Source: Thamnaconus septentrionalis (Eukaryota > Chordata > Actinopteri > Tetraodontiformes > Monacanthidae). Taken from it: a DNA stretch of 64,000 nt. The notes below the pieces were generated by a model. That model was not told the origin of the DNA, searched no databases, and saw nothing but the letters and a program-made list of their open reading frames with translations. The translations under genes and the position numbers were made by a program. The DNA is taken from assembly GCA_009823395.1 (NCBI GenBank), contig CM020515.1, forward strand, positions 14,608,489-14,672,488, in the 5' to 3' direction. Positions 53,070 through 64,000 of the stretch are shown here, in pieces (positions within the stretch are counted from its first letter, which is position 1; the number at the start of each line of letters is the position of its first letter).

Positions 53070-55664
53070 CTAGCGGTCCACTGACAAGGATATCCTGGTG
53101 GGGAGGATTTTCAGTGGATGCTCTTTGCAGGCAGTGCAAAAGTAGGGGAACGCCCGGGGTGTGATGAGGTCGGCGAAGGTGTAGAGCGGCGTCCTCTCCC
53201 CCGAGTCGTAAAACGCCACCTTTCCCCGGTCCATGTCCAGAACGATGCGGATGACTTCGGGATGCTTGGTCATGTTTAGCGGCTCCCACGGCGCCGTGCA
53301 GGCCTTGTGCTCGCCGTTGCGGAACCTGATGCACCAGAATCCTTCGGCCGGCGTCAGCACGTGCTTGCCCTTCCTGTTGATGGACTCGCTGGCCACGCCC
53401 ACCACCCAGTACGTGTTGTCTTTCACCTCCACCTCCCAGCTGTGACGTCCGCAGGTGTAGCCCTCGACCGCCAGCATCTCAGCGCTGATGTCGAAGCGTT
53501 CCGGGTTGTCTGGCAGCTTGAAGATCTGGCTGCTGTTCTGCACCAGGGTGAGGTCCTCTGAGAGGAGGAAGCAGCTCGCTGCAGTGTTTGGATCCAGGAT
53601 CACAGGGTCTTATGTGGGGAGGGAACATGGTAAGTGTTACAATAAGGCAGGGTAATGAGGAAAAAAATGACTGTTTCTCTTTCTTTTACTCACTATATTT
53701 TACAAAACTCTTCATCTTCTCCCACACTTTATATTTTAAAGATCCCAAGTGATTGGCTACGTCAATCAAAGAATCGGAACTGATTTCTGGATTGGGGGGT
53801 TTTTGCCAGGTCCTAAGAAGAAGAAAAAGTTTTCACAACAATTTTAACAATATTTGCTTCACTTTACTTGCAGGTTAACACTTACCTCCTGATTGTTTCC
53901 TTGTAATTCTGAAAACATGATTGAAAAGAAAACCTGATGTAAGTGACTTGCCAATCAGGCAGTTTCTCCTTTAAATCTCTTGAGGCAAACAGATCGGTGT
54001 ACCTTGAGAAACGTTACATCTTGAGCTCTCATCTCCTGCTCCACGTCTCGGATGGTGTGCGAAAGGGATGCGATTTCATCAGTCAGCTCTTGAATCTGCT
54101 GATTAATCACCAAATCCTTCTCGTCCCCCTCGGCCCTCAGGGCAGAGAGTCTCGCCGCCTCCTGCTCCTTCAAGAAGCTGTGGAGAACTTCAAATTCCTC
54201 CTTGATCCGTTTTTCGGTGTGCTGAGTTTGGTTCTGGGAAGAGATACGACTGGTATGTGAACAGCGCATTCTCACGTGTGCTCTGCAAGTGTATTGAAAG
54301 TGATTTTTTATTGCCAGTACCTTCACGTGCTCTGCCATTTCTTCACACACCAATTTTGCCTTCCTGTACTCCTGCAACTTATCTTTCAACGGCTGCAGTG
54401 CATTCTTCAACTCCTCCTATGAAGTCAGTGGCAAAGTATCAACACCACTAAGTCCAGGGTCAGTCTGGCAGGTGGTCGGGCTTGACGGCACAATGCAGAG
54501 CTTCCAGCTGCCACGCACCATTCATAGCACCGTTCGCTACAAATGCCAACTGTGTGGCAGCATAAAAATGGAACTAAAAACCTGTTGCCTAGCCAGAAGA
54601 AGCCTTTGCTGGGCAACGTAGTCCGTTCAAGGTTTGATCAGAGGGGACAGGGGGGTATTCAATCAATGCAGGGGTTTGTCAATAAGTTAACTCACTTTGC
54701 GTTAACGGGTTGTGGAGGACGGGAGCTGAATGAACACTGTGTCACAGAAATCTCTGCAGGAGTCGAGTTTCAGTCCTCTCGGGACGTCAGCAGCGACAGC
54801 AGACCAAAAATATGATTCTATAATTAGAATGATAATAAACTCTGCCTATTACCTCCTGTGTATATCAACATTTAAGCAGAGGGGTTAAGTGGAAAATAAT
54901 GAAAGAAGTCAAAGAACAATAAACTTTTTCATAGTGGTTTTGAAGCTACATCAAGTGTCACCTCTCATTCACAAGATTGCAGCTGTCTTCAATGTTGTGT
55001 ATTGTCAGCCCTGAAATTTGTGATCAAACCGAGTAAACCGTCTTCCAGATTAAACCTGAGTTGGTATTCTATTCAAGGACTCAATCGATTTGGCATCCAA
55101 ACAATGTGACTGTGACCTATTTGACTGTGAGGGTAAGAAAGTGTCAGTGACTGAAGATGTAGCGGGTATCCGATGAAGAGGCTGCAGCTCGTTGTAAACA
55201 CTGGCAGTGTGATATTAGTGCAAGTGGGGTGACTGACCCTGCATGTCCTGAGAGTTGCCTACCTTACAGTCGTGAGCACCCTCCGCGATGGGATAGAGCC
55301 TGTGGCCGGTGTGCGCCGCCGCCTTCCCGCACAGACCGCAGATGGGCTCCAGGTCCTCCAGGCAGAACAGCGTGAGCTTCTCTCCGTGCTCCCTGCAAGC
55401 CATCGGCTCGTTCTTGCTCCTGTCTTTTCTGAGGGATTCGCAGGACCTCTGTAGTACAGAGTTCACCACTATTTGGTCCAAGGTGCAAGAGCTCCAGCAG
55501 AGAGGGCAGTAGTGGGACTCGCCGCTGCCTTGTGCCTCCCAGCTCTGCAGCAGGCAGGCTTTACAGAACCTGTGTTTGCAAGTGATCACTATTGGCTGGC
55601 AGAGGATAAGTGCACAAATTGGACAGGAGAGGTCGTCCTCCAGCCCTACACGTCTGCTGGACAT
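53070..55664 (-). CDS. TRIM-family E3 ubiquitin ligase (RING, B-box 2, coiled coil, PRY-SPRY)
   Basis: Coding exons on the minus strand: 55664-55263 (402 bp), 54416-54321 (96), 54233-54003 (231), 53908-53886 (23), 53812-53694 (119) and 53608-53070 (539). Together they give 469 codons plus stop. The exon sizes 96, 231 and 23 are the classic TRIM coiled-coil layout. The RING has C14, C17, C29, H31, C34, C37, C53 and C56. B-box 2 has C90, H93, C101, D104, C109, C112, H118 and H121. The coiled coil spans about 135-250 and PRY-SPRY about 291-469, with L-D-P and W-E-V-E-V motifs. The usual L-D-Y-E motif is replaced by L-D-M-D. All zinc ligands are present, so it should be an active ligase. SPRY selects the target. 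Fish carry many such genes, some antiviral. The class resembles TRIM35-like or NF7-like proteins, but I do not assign a symbol. Confidence 0.93.
54417..55262 (-). other. Intron 1 of the TRIM gene
   Basis: The longest coding-region intron of the gene, at about 846 bases. I see no further exon or element in it. Confidence 0.6.
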
Positions 55665-55675
55665 TCTTTATCCCC

Positions 55676-55687
55676 GGGGGGGGGGGG
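55676..55687. repeat. 12-base G run just upstream of the TRIM start codon
   Basis: Read on the minus strand this is a run of 12 C inside the 5' leader, 11 bases before the ATG at 55664. Homopolymers of this size are length-variable. Confidence 0.9.
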
Positions 55688-55724
55688 CAGCGATGACAGG
55701 CAGGCAGCCAAGGCGCCTCCCGGA

Positions 55725-56240
55725 CCTGTGGAGGGAAACCTCATCTTAACTCTTGAATAAGTGTTAATACCTCCGTTGCAAAAGGAGTAATCTGTGTTAT
55801 GAAGAGTTGTGTCGAGCTTGCATGCACATTGCGCATTCTCAGATATACACCAGCACCTAAGAATAAAACTTAACTGGCTCCCCAACTCAAGAGACCATCA
55901 GCAAACAGATGACAGAAAATATTAGCCTGATAGGAGGAGGAGGACCCACTGGGTGTTTGCACTGAAGATGGTCTTTTGATAAACGGTAATGCTTGTGATC
56001 ACCTCTTAGTAACTTGAGGAGACTGTTGAAACGTGTCACAGTGTAATGAACTGAACTAAGACCAAACTAAGACTCCCAGGGAGGATATATATAGAAGAGG
56101 AAACAATTTGCTGTGAAATTATATCTAATAAAAAGTGCCCTCACCTGAAGATAGAAACCGTCTCTGCAGTCGAGTTGAGCAGCGGGAAATGTTTCTAAGA
56201 GAGTCCAGTGACTTTCCAAGTAACTGTAAGTGCTACTGCA
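55725..56240 (-). promoter_or_regulatory. Probable 5' UTR intron and first exon of the TRIM gene
   Basis: On the minus strand an acceptor CTCCACAG ends at 55726, so the start-codon exon would begin at 55725. A good donor, TTCAG followed by GTGAGGG, lies at 56144. This suggests a non-coding exon at about 56145-56240 and a UTR intron at 55726-56144. The exon start is not visible. Confidence 0.45.
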
Positions 56241-57610
56241 GCTGAAAATTTGTCATCAGGGCCAAACTAAAAATGTTGTTTGTATCTGTGCCAGTGCAGT
56301 TACAGCAATTCACAGGCAGTGATAGCGGTAAGGTAAAGAGACCTCTTCCCCACACACACAAACCAAACAAACAAAGTTTACTGTCTTATTAAAGTCAGAA
56401 AGCTAATAGTAATAGTTAATAGTTTATCATTCAAGAAGGTTGTAGTCCTTTTTGTGTGTTTTTTTCTTTTAAACTATTAGATTATCATTAATATTAATAT
56501 GAATTAATATTTCTAGACTTTGGAAATGGCTGTAAACAACTATTATATCAAGTGTAACACATAAGCCATCTTTTTGTATTCAAATTCACTATATGAACTA
56601 GTGAATATGCATGCTTAGCATTATTAGAAGATCAAAATATTATTTTTATTATTATTCTGCTTACCTGAACGTTTTCTTTATCAAACACAGTGTGTGCAGG
56701 GCTGACCTTCAGACCTCAGGAAAGATCACATGCTCATGCAAAGGCCCATGGTTCTTTAGCACGAAGGACTTTCCTCAGTGAGATGTGAAGAACCACTCCA
56801 GTCAAGAGCTACAAAGGGTCACTTTTTGTAGCATGAGACCGAAGGAATGTCCGTCACATGGCAAAATGACCTCCATGTGGAACCTCCAGCAGCAGTGACG
56901 CGTCGCGTGCAGGCAGTAAGTCATATGTTTTTTCTGCATGTGGGGTATGCCTTGTGTTTGACTGCGCAACACCCTTGAGAAGACAAATAAGGACATGAAG
57001 CCATGTTCCGAGTTGTACCCGTGAATAATCAGGCACATAAACGCTGGAAGTGATAAATCAGATCATAACGTTTTTATATGCCGCGCATGTCGTAGATGTT
57101 TCCATCTTTCGGCAATGTAGTTATCTAAATAGCTGAAAGATTTCATCAGCAGAGAGAAGTATGTTGTACTTACAAATCAGCATTATGAGCTATTGCTCTT
57201 ATTTACTTAAAATTCATCCGCAACATTGATAGAAAACATGATGCACTACTAAGATGTGAAACTTTGTATAATATACACTATATATAAATATACATTTATA
57301 TCCATACATGTATATACATACATATATACATGTGCATATATATACATACATACATATATACAGACGCATACATATACATATATACATACATATGCATATA
57401 TATACATACATACACATGCATATATATACATATATACATATTTATTTGAAGGTCAGTGTGCACTGCAAAAACTCTTAAAAACCTCTATGGGCTGTAATTT
57501 GAAAAAAATATTGTAGCAAAAATATGTTTAACAACAATAAAATAAAACAAGCCATCTACATTTCTGCCAGTGAGAGCAAGGAGGCAATGTGTTTTCAATT
57601 ACATGGTCCA
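56241..57610. other. Intergenic, TRIM gene to vac14
   Basis: AT-rich. It holds a TATACA-type microsatellite (about 57278-57440), listed separately. No coding frame with support. Confidence 0.5.
57278..57440. repeat. Imperfect (TATACA)n tract
   Basis: About 160 bases of alternating TATA/TACA/CATA units. It gives Tyr-Ile and Cys-Met frames on both strands that are not genes. Confidence 0.9.
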
Positions 57611-58349
57611 CTTTATTGAGACAGGAATGGCAGAATTTTTTCCAAAAAACATATAGACAGAGACAAATGCAATCAATCTGCAAGCAAAAAACAGAACAGA
57701 ATAAAGCTGGAGGTGTGTATGGTCACGTAACATCGGCTCAACCTGAATTAGCTCTGGTTGAAACCTTAGCTGCGTTGGATGAATACTGTTCACATGGGAT
57801 GTGGCTTCTGGCCGAAGTGATTACGACGACCCCTCACAAGTGCACCATTTGTCTCGCTCTGGCATGACAATCGTGAAAACGATGGGCATCACGTGTAAGT
57901 GCGACATAACTATAAAACTTTAACCAGTTCATTTGAAACACTGTGAAAGTTACTTTTAGTCGGAACAAATGTGCCAACATGGCGTGATGAAAACACTGAA
58001 CATGACCGTATTTACACCATAACGATTTGTGGTGTGTGACATTTTTCTGTACATGCTTCATTACTTTACAGAGCGAATCAGATCACATTTATCTGTGTGT
58101 CTGGCATGATTTAAACGCATTTCCTTTTTAATGACAGTTTTCTTTTTTCATTTTAACAAAATGTATAAACATATGATTCTCTTCTTTTCGACAGCGTGCA
58201 TTGTACTCAGTGATCCTCAGAGTTTACTAATTATAGTTCTTACATTTTAAAAATCAGTAGGATATTTGTATGTTTCAGCACATCATATTATTTGTCCACA
58301 ACAGTTTGGTTTGCCCATCATCTCTCCAGTCCTCCACGGCGCCCTGACC
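57611..58349 (-). promoter_or_regulatory. vac14: Probable 3' UTR and poly(A) signal of vac14
   Basis: On the minus strand an AATAAA lies at 57616-57611, about 730 bases past the vac14 stop. The stretch between has no other gene and reads as ordinary AT-rich 3' UTR. No long A tract follows the signal, so a retroposition tail, if there was one, is no longer visible. Confidence 0.45.
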
Positions 58350-60710
58350 TCACACGGCTTTCCTGTCGGCGTGATCCGCGGCCCGTCCGGAGCGCTGGTG
58401 TCTGACTTCCAGGTGTTTGCTCTGGACGCGCTCGAAATGCTGGAGCAGCTCGCTGTAATCCACCTGGGCGTGGGAGGCACGTTTGGAGACGGCTTTCTGC
58501 TTCGAGTCCATATGTCTGGATTCCTCCACCGTCCGCATGAGCTCCGGGTTGGGCACGCACTGCAGGCGGTGCGACAGGAGCTGGAAGGCCTGGCTCTGGG
58601 GCAGCAGCATCAGCAGGCCGTACAGCGCCTTGATCAGGTACGGGTTGTTCTCCACATCGAGGAGCTGCAGCCGCAGGTAGGTGAAGATGGGGCTCTCGAT
58701 CAGCTGCACCAGCTTGTCCACCTCCATCAGGAAGTCCACGGTCACCTCCAGGTCGCCAAACTTCTGGATGAGGTCATAGGCGTGCTTGTAGTTTTGCGTG
58801 AGGAAGCAGAGCGACACGGTGGCCACGGGATTGTGGCACCACGACCGGTACAAGCAGCAGAACAGCGTGCAGCTCTCCTGGGTGCGCAGGTCCTTCAGCT
58901 GGTTGCGCAGCTGGAAGAGCTCGGCCGAGGTCAGCAGGATGGTATTGAGCGTCTGGACCATGGTGGAGGCAAACTTCAGGTCCTCCTCCTTCAGCAGGAT
59001 GTCGGCCATGGAGTGGAAGATGTTCTCGGCATGGAGCAGCAGGCAGAGCTGTCGGATGATGAAAGCTCCCCTGTTGTCCAGGAGCTTCCTCTCCAGGCTG
59101 AAGCGCTTGAGCAGGTTGATCATGAACTTGTAAAAGTAGGAGTTCATGCTGGGGGTGGAGGGTGAGGAGTCACCTGCCTTCGATCCCGCGTTGGACTGCT
59201 GGCTCTGCTTCACGCTCGCTGGTACCTTCAGGTCCATTTTGCCGTCAGCGCTGTCGCAGGTGCCCGTTTGGTCCGTCTGGCCCGCAGGGGACGATGCGAT
59301 CTCGGCCAGGACCTCCAGATCTTTCAGGATTACCTCGTCTGACTCGTCGGAGAGGGTTTTGAGCAGCATGGGGAACAGGCTGTCGGTGTGACGGAACATC
59401 TTGCGAGGGGTCTTGATGTAGAGGTGGTAAACCCACTTGAGCACGGCGATGCGGGTCATCATGCCGGTGGAGGAGTCGTGGAGGTGCCGGTCCAACACCT
59501 GCACGATGCTGTCCAGGTCGAGGGAAACCTGAGGCCTGTCGGTGCCCGCCGGCGTGAAGAAGCTGATGTTACTGAGTCCGATGGATTCTTGCGAAGCGTT
59601 GAGCATGTCATTAGCATCCACTTCTGTCTTCGAGGGGCCGTCCGTCTCCGACTGGGTGCCTGCGCCTTTGTCCTCATCTTCGTCATCCTCAGCGGTCACC
59701 AGCTTCATCAGACTGTGGTTACAGGCACTGGCGGCTTCTTTCGTGTTCTTTTTCCTGTCGTCATAGGAAAGGCAGGGCAGCACTGCGGTGAGAATGCCAG
59801 ACGAGTAGGGCAGCATGACTCGCCCTGCGAGCTGGATGAACTCCCTCATCCAGGTCATGGCTGTCAGCTGGATCAAATCGTTTGTGATCTTGGTCTCGTC
59901 CGCCACCTGGCAGTGGATGACGAGGATGTTGGCCATCTCGGCAAATTTCACACTGGACGGCGTCTTCTTGATCTCTTTCAGAAACTCGCCCAGCACCACC
60001 TCACAAGTCTTACGGATCTCCTTGCTGTTGTCCCCCAAGATCTGAAAGAGCCCATCGAGGATCTCGGGGAGATAGTCGATCAGGTTGATGTCCGGCACGG
60101 ACTCCAGGACATGGATCCAGGAGATGATGAAGTGACGAGCATACTGGTTGTTGGAGTATATTCTCTCTCTGAGAAGGGGCACGAAGGCCACCAGGTCAAA
60201 CTTGTTGCTTTCTGTCACAATGTCTTTCAGCAACCGGTCCAGGAGCTCTGATCCGCTCTTGACGTTGGGGTCAGGGTCCGCTGCCAGCTTGCTGAGCCCA
60301 TCGAAGAGCAGGTTAAAGTGGGGCAGCACCGCTCCCCTGGCCACTTTCACTATGTTGTAGAGAGCCTCGCAAGCATAGTAACGCAGGCGGCTGTCTGAGT
60401 CGTTGAAGCACGTGAGCACGGGCTCGATGAGCTCCTTTAGGTACAGACCTGAGTCCTTGCCGAGCGCGATGGAACAAGCCGCCAGTCCGATCAGACCCCC
60501 CTTTCGACTGTGGGGATGCTGCGAGAGCGCAAACTCCGAAGCCAGGATCTGAATGACATGCCTGATCTGCGTGGAGTTGTTCTGAGCGACAAACTCCCGG
60601 ACCAGTTTCTCAATTTCGAGCGCCGCGACTTTCCTCTTCTCGTACAGTTTATCATTCAGAGCCCTGACAATGTTGGGCGTCAGGGGCGAAAAGTCCTTTT
60701 CCGTGTTCAT
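58350..60710 (-). CDS. vac14: VAC14, PIKfyve complex scaffold; intact and intronless
   Basis: One uninterrupted frame of 786 codons plus stop, starting M-N-T-E-K-D-F at an ATG. It matches the recalled human VAC14 (782 aa) end to end. The N-terminal HEAT-repeat half is nearly identical ([13 protein letters not shown], then [12 protein letters not shown]). An acidic linker lies near 345-390. The C-terminal half that binds FIG4 and makes Vac14 pentamers is present, ending [14 protein letters not shown]14 holds the kinase PIKfyve and phosphatase FIG4 on endolysosomes and so sets PI(3,5)P2 levels. Normal VAC14 has many exons, so this is a retrogene or a complete intron-loss copy. There are no frameshifts or stops, and a short lineage-specific insert (about 274-279) sits in the N-terminal half. 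The absence of decay implies it is used. Confidence 0.95.
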   Translation of the reverse strand: MNTEKDFSPLTPNIVRALNDKLYEKRKVAALEIEKLVREFVAQNNSTQIRHVIQILASEFALSQHPHSRKGGLIGLAACSIALGKDSGLYLKELIEPVLTCFNDSDSRLRYYACEALYNIVKVARGAVLPHFNLLFDGLSKLAADPDPNVKSGSELLDRLLKDIVTESNKFDLVAFVPLLRERIYSNNQYARHFIISWIHVLESVPDINLIDYLPEILDGLFQILGDNSKEIRKTCEVVLGEFLKEIKKTPSSVKFAEMANILVIHCQVADETKITNDLIQLTAMTWMREFIQLAGRVMLPYSSGILTAVLPCLSYDDRKKNTKEAASACNHSLMKLVTAEDDEDEDKGAGTQSETDGPSKTEVDANDMLNASQESIGLSNISFFTPAGTDRPQVSLDLDSIVQVLDRHLHDSSTGMMTRIAVLKWVYHLYIKTPRKMFRHTDSLFPMLLKTLSDESDEVILKDLEVLAEIASSPAGQTDQTGTCDSADGKMDLKVPASVKQSQQSNAGSKAGDSSPSTPSMNSYFYKFMINLLKRFSLERKLLDNRGAFIIRQLCLLLHAENIFHSMADILLKEEDLKFASTMVQTLNTILLTSAELFQLRNQLKDLRTQESCTLFCCLYRSWCHNPVATVSLCFLTQNYKHAYDLIQKFGDLEVTVDFLMEVDKLVQLIESPIFTYLRLQLLDVENNPYLIKALYGLLMLLPQSQAFQLLSHRLQCVPNPELMRTVEESRHMDSKQKAVSKRASHAQVDYSELLQHFERVQSKHLEVRHQRSGRAADHADRKAV

Positions 60711-61000
60711 GGTCGCACTCGGTCGTTATGCCGGACTCTTCACACAAAAAATGCGCACTGACAGGCAAGAAATTGATCCGCATTGATGGCAGTTTATGAC
60801 GAGAAAAATACGAAAGGAAAATGTTGCTCGGTCAAAGGAGGAAGTCCCGTAATACAGCGCAGCTGACCGGTTGCATCCGCCGGATGTACGTCACGGTGAT
60901 GCTACACTTATTTGGGTCCCGCTATAAGAGCACCGCTGGCTAAAATTACCTTAACTTGCTGTACTGGAAATACACGTTTTCATTCTGACTGAACTAACGT
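60711..61000 (-). promoter_or_regulatory. vac14: Probable vac14 promoter and 5' leader
   Basis: CpG-rich sequence just upstream of the vac14 ATG. It has a CRE-like GTACGTCA at 60886-60893 and ETS-like GGAAG and CCGGA cores nearby (about 60839-60885). No TATA box is obvious, which fits a housekeeping promoter. Use in the cell is inferred. Confidence 0.35.
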
Positions 61001-61985
61001 TCTCGCTCATTTAAATTTACGTTACCTCTTTACCGAGTTAAGTTTGGTTACAAAGGGTTGTTACCTCCGGTTTGTTTGATGCGAGCTGCCGAGCGACACT
61101 CTTAGTGAAGCTGAGAAGCAATGCGTTTATGCTAAAGCTAAAGCCTAACTAACCACTCTTTTTGCAAATCGGGTATTTATGTCAAAGGGATAAAAGATCA
61201 CTTACCAGATTTTAAATATATGACATTCATTGTGAGTTTGAGTGGATTTGAATAGTTGTACTCTTTACTCTTAGTCCTGACACAGTATGCTCTATTAAAT
61301 AGTAAAATATTTGAACTCTCGTTTTGTTGTCTGAGGCGACCCTGGTTGACAGAAGTGCGGACACCAAAAGCAGAGAAAATGATTGTGCAGAGAGCACTAC
61401 CAGCTTATGCTAACAAACAACTCTTTGTAAAGAAGGTAACACTGGAATTGTGGAAAAGACACTGAAGAACTATTCGTTTTGTGTTTTTTTGTTTTGTTTT
61501 TATTACTTTTTACAAAGAATTTAAAGCAAACATGGTCAAGGAACCTGAGCACCCTCTTTGAACAGGCTGTGAAAATGGTTGAGTCAGCAGGTATAACAGG
61601 AGAAGCATCCACCAAAAAACAAAAACAAACTTTGATTAATGGCACAACAAAGTCCCCAAGCACTTGAATGATAACAATGATGATGTGCAATTTGATGAAG
61701 AGAGTAAAACAGGCAAATAATGAGGCCTGCAGGTGAGCTCGGTCACAATGAAAAACAAACGTCATCATCTGAAAGCAGCTCGGCTCTAAATAACGGTTCA
61801 TCAAACACAATTGGCTGAAATGTGGTTAATGCAGAAACAGCAGGCGCTTCAAACCAAGAATGTTTTTGTTGTCTAATATGTAGCAGAAACGTCTTCCACT
61901 AGAGTGCTATAATGCAGCACACGAGTCAAACTATTGCAGCAGATGCAATTGACATTTCCCTTACAAGAAGTTAACCTCTCATAAC
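61000..61985. other. Intergenic, vac14 to zinc-finger remnant
   Basis: A short frame at 61256-61465 (+) and some T/A-rich runs. I recognise no domain. It may hold upstream exons of the decayed zinc-finger gene that follows, but no splice chain is evident. Confidence 0.4.
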
Positions 61986-61989
61986 TGCG

Positions 61990-62273
61990 TGGCTTTAGTT
62001 CACTCCTCGAGAGTCAGGAAGTCCTGTGTGCTTTGCAGTGAGACTTTCCCTAGCCTTTTATCCCTGAGGAGACACGTTCATCCACACAGGAGAAAAACCC
62101 CACACTTGCAGTTTTTGTGGAAAAGGTTTCACCGAGAAAGGCAATCTGAATTGTCATCTTCGTGTTCATACTGGAGAGAAACCATTCTGGTGTGTTACGT
62201 GCGGAAATACCTACAGACAAACCTGAAACCTGGCAGTACAGATTGTGAAGCAAAGCACGTGGCAGCGTTGTGA
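61990..62273 (+). pseudogene. Decayed C2H2 zinc-finger exon fragment
   Basis: One frame reads a finger half, C-V-L-C-S-E-T-F then L-R-R-H-V-H. The next finger, linker H-T-G-E-K-P-H with C-S-F-C-G-K and H-L-R-V-H, is in another frame. The join near 62082-62086 looks like a 2-base loss. A third finger begins [14 protein letters not shown] and stops at TGA (about 62224) before its histidines, where a Gly codon would be usual. A frameshift plus an early stop point to a broken gene or the remnant of a duplicate of the neighbouring finger gene. A spliced use of part of it cannot be excluded. Confidence 0.65.
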
Positions 62274-62279
62274 AAGTTG

Positions 62280-63300
62280 GTCATTAGCCATTTTATGTAA
62301 TTCGTTAGAGCTTTAAAAATCAAACTGTCCCAAGATTTTATTCATTCAGTTGACACATTGTTCATTGTATGATTACTAATAAGTCTTTCAAGCAATAAAC
62401 TCTGTAATGTTCACCTAATAAATAAAATATATCAGATTTGTCCTCAAGACAATTGATTCAAGTTCATGTTGCTATGAAATTAAATTAATTTTAAAATTTC
62501 TCCTTACATATAGCATTCTCTTGGGATCTTGTAGGGACATGCAGGTGTGAATAAAAATGGGTTAACGACTAAAGGTTTTTTTTCTTATGCAGGATAAATT
62601 CCCTTTGTCAGGTTTGGCTGGAATTGGTACAGGTAAAGGGACTTCTATAGATAATCTCTAAAAAAAAAAGTGAGATTACATTCTAAAATGCTCATTGAAA
62701 GTAAAACTAGGAGACTTACTTGACGGTAACACAATCCATTATCTAGCAACTACATAATTCAGTCTGACCAGTAACAACATATTAGCAAAACATTTTCATA
62801 TTACCTAACTATTGAGACACCACACATCAAAGTAACATGTTAGAAAAAAAAAATATGCCCACCAATGTACTGGCCTGTTCCATGAGGTAACATAGGGAAA
62901 ATAACAATCAGCAGTGATACTGATAAAAGAAATAAGTTATTTATTTTATATTGCTATGAAGAGGTAGTTGAAGATTTGTGCTACATGCTAAATCTGAGGT
63001 AACCTTTCTGACACAAGCCTTTGGTGGCATAAAATCAGACACTGAGGTATGTGTAAAAGACTGCAATCTAATGACAATGCGCAGACATAAGCATTTTGCC
63101 ATTGTTTCGATGAGGTACTTTGAAGGTATATTGTATACTAGTCAGAGTCACGGGGTAAAGACACATTTTCTCTGCTCACTTATTTAGCTGTAGAAGCACT
63201 TAGTAATAAAGCTAAAACACAAACAAACCTGTTATACATATTCATTTTAGAATATTTTTTTTCCATTGGAGCGGGTGGACAGTTGGATTTTTTTTTCATG
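62280..63300. other. Intergenic between the two zinc-finger loci
   Basis: AT-rich, with short A runs. It probably holds the 3' UTR of the minus-strand finger gene close to 63,300. No other gene seen. Confidence 0.45.
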
Positions 63301-63309
63301 CAAAAACGT

Positions 63310-63965
63310 TTATGTGACCATTTTGGCACTTGTCGCCTCAACTAGGTGTTGAAAACACTGGTGGTGATTCAGCCCATATTTGTACGCATAACATTTTCCA
63401 CAATCTACACAGCTATAAGGCTTTTCCCCAGTGTGTGTTCGAAGATGTATGTTCAGAGAGCTTTTCTGGGAGAAGCTTTTGCCACAGTCCGGACAACTGT
63501 AAGGCTTCTCCCCTGAGTGCACGCGCTGGTGAAGCTTCAGGTATGTTTTCTGTGCAAACCTCTTGCCACAGACGGAGCAGCTGAACGGCTTCTCGCCAGA
63601 GTGCCGCCTTATGTGGACTTTTAAACTGCTTAAATAATTGAATATTTTTCCACAAAACAAGCACTCAAACCGTTTTGTCGGCTTTAACGGTTTTGGCTGA
63701 AACGTGTGCTCTTTGGTTGCACCCATGTGTACATGGTTTGTGAAGCCAGTCATGGTGGGGTACAGGGAAGCTGTGGGACAATTTGTGTTGTCAGCCAAAG
63801 CACTCATCGTCGCGTCCTCTATCAACTTATCCATAATTGTCGGCTGTGTGCGATGATGGTGTTGGCTTTCAGTCATCATGGGGAAGTTGTTTAGCTCCCC
63901 TGGGTGAATCTGCAGCTCATCAACAGATCTGTGTAGCATGCCATCCTCTTCAAACATTCCATCCA
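63310..63965 (-). CDS. C2H2 zinc-finger protein, last exon (partial, continues past the right edge)
   Basis: On the minus strand an acceptor (CATCTGACAG) ends at 63966. The exon then reads about 217 residues to a stop at 63310. Upstream exons lie outside the window. After about 95 residues without a known domain come four fingers, numbered from the first residue of this exon: C102/C105/H118/H122, C130/C133/H146/H150, C158/C161/H174/H178 and C186/C189/H202/H207. Linkers are H-S-G-E-K-P-F, H-S-G-E-K-P-Y and H-T-G-E-K-P-Y. The last finger has a wider His spacing (X4). It is probably a DNA-binding nuclear protein. No KRAB or BTB domain is seen in this exon. The gene cannot be named. Confidence 0.85.
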
Positions 63966-64000
63966 CTGTCAGATGAGAGAGGAAAAAAAAGTTAAATCCC

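Noticed and set aside
58266..60251. Two long plus-strand open frames (58266-59165 and 59388-60251)
   Set aside because: They are the complement of the vac14 coding strand, rich in His, Gln, Leu and Val as expected of a shadow frame, and match no known protein.
61256..61465. 69-residue plus-strand frame upstream of the zinc-finger remnant
   Set aside because: No domain, no clear splice partner and AT-rich codons. It may be chance.

Overview
The window looks like nuclear DNA of a ray-finned (teleost) fish. Its genes have short introns with GT-AG borders. It is dense in CA/GT, GA and GAA microsatellites. It carries one tRNA-derived SINE with a clean target-site duplication. It also holds a fish-style RING/B-box/coiled-coil/B30.2 TRIM gene and C2H2 zinc-finger exons. 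The species cannot be named from the sequence.

Layout: bases 1 to about 36,400 hold no coding gene that I can support. This stretch has many microsatellites, TAAT-rich segments that could be conserved enhancers, several octamer sites and one unexplained hairpin. A possible terminal exon of an unknown minus-strand transcript lies near 33.7 kb. Genes then follow closely: an adhesion GPCR of the ADGRE5/CD97 type (36.4-44.7 kb, +, 19 coding exons, 777 aa); a prostaglandin E receptor of the EP1 type (46.6-47.8 kb, +, two coding exons, 368 aa); the fatty-acid transport protein slc27a1/FATP1 (48.8-52.1 kb, +, 12 coding exons, 648 aa); a TRIM gene (55.7-53.1 kb, -, six coding exons, 469 aa); a complete but intronless VAC14 reading frame (60.7-58.35 kb, -, 786 aa); a decayed zinc-finger fragment (about 62.0-62.25 kb, +); and the last exon of an intact-looking zinc-finger gene running off the right edge (63.97-63.31 kb, -).

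For the three spliced plus-strand genes and the TRIM gene I followed exon borders by hand. Phases add up to uninterrupted reading frames. ADGRE5 and PTGER1 are also near each other on human 19p13 and SLC27A1 lies on the same arm, so this part looks like an old linkage group (established knowledge for human; inference for this fish). The neighbours do not form a pathway: they are a receptor with calcium-binding EGF repeats, a lipid-mediator receptor, a lipid importer, a probable ubiquitin ligase and an endolysosomal phosphoinositide scaffold.

The most notable item is the intact single-exon vac14, since VAC14 is a many-exon gene in other vertebrates. Next are a perfect 44-bp palindrome centred on a full CRE in the first intron of the adhesion GPCR, and the structured desert on the left.
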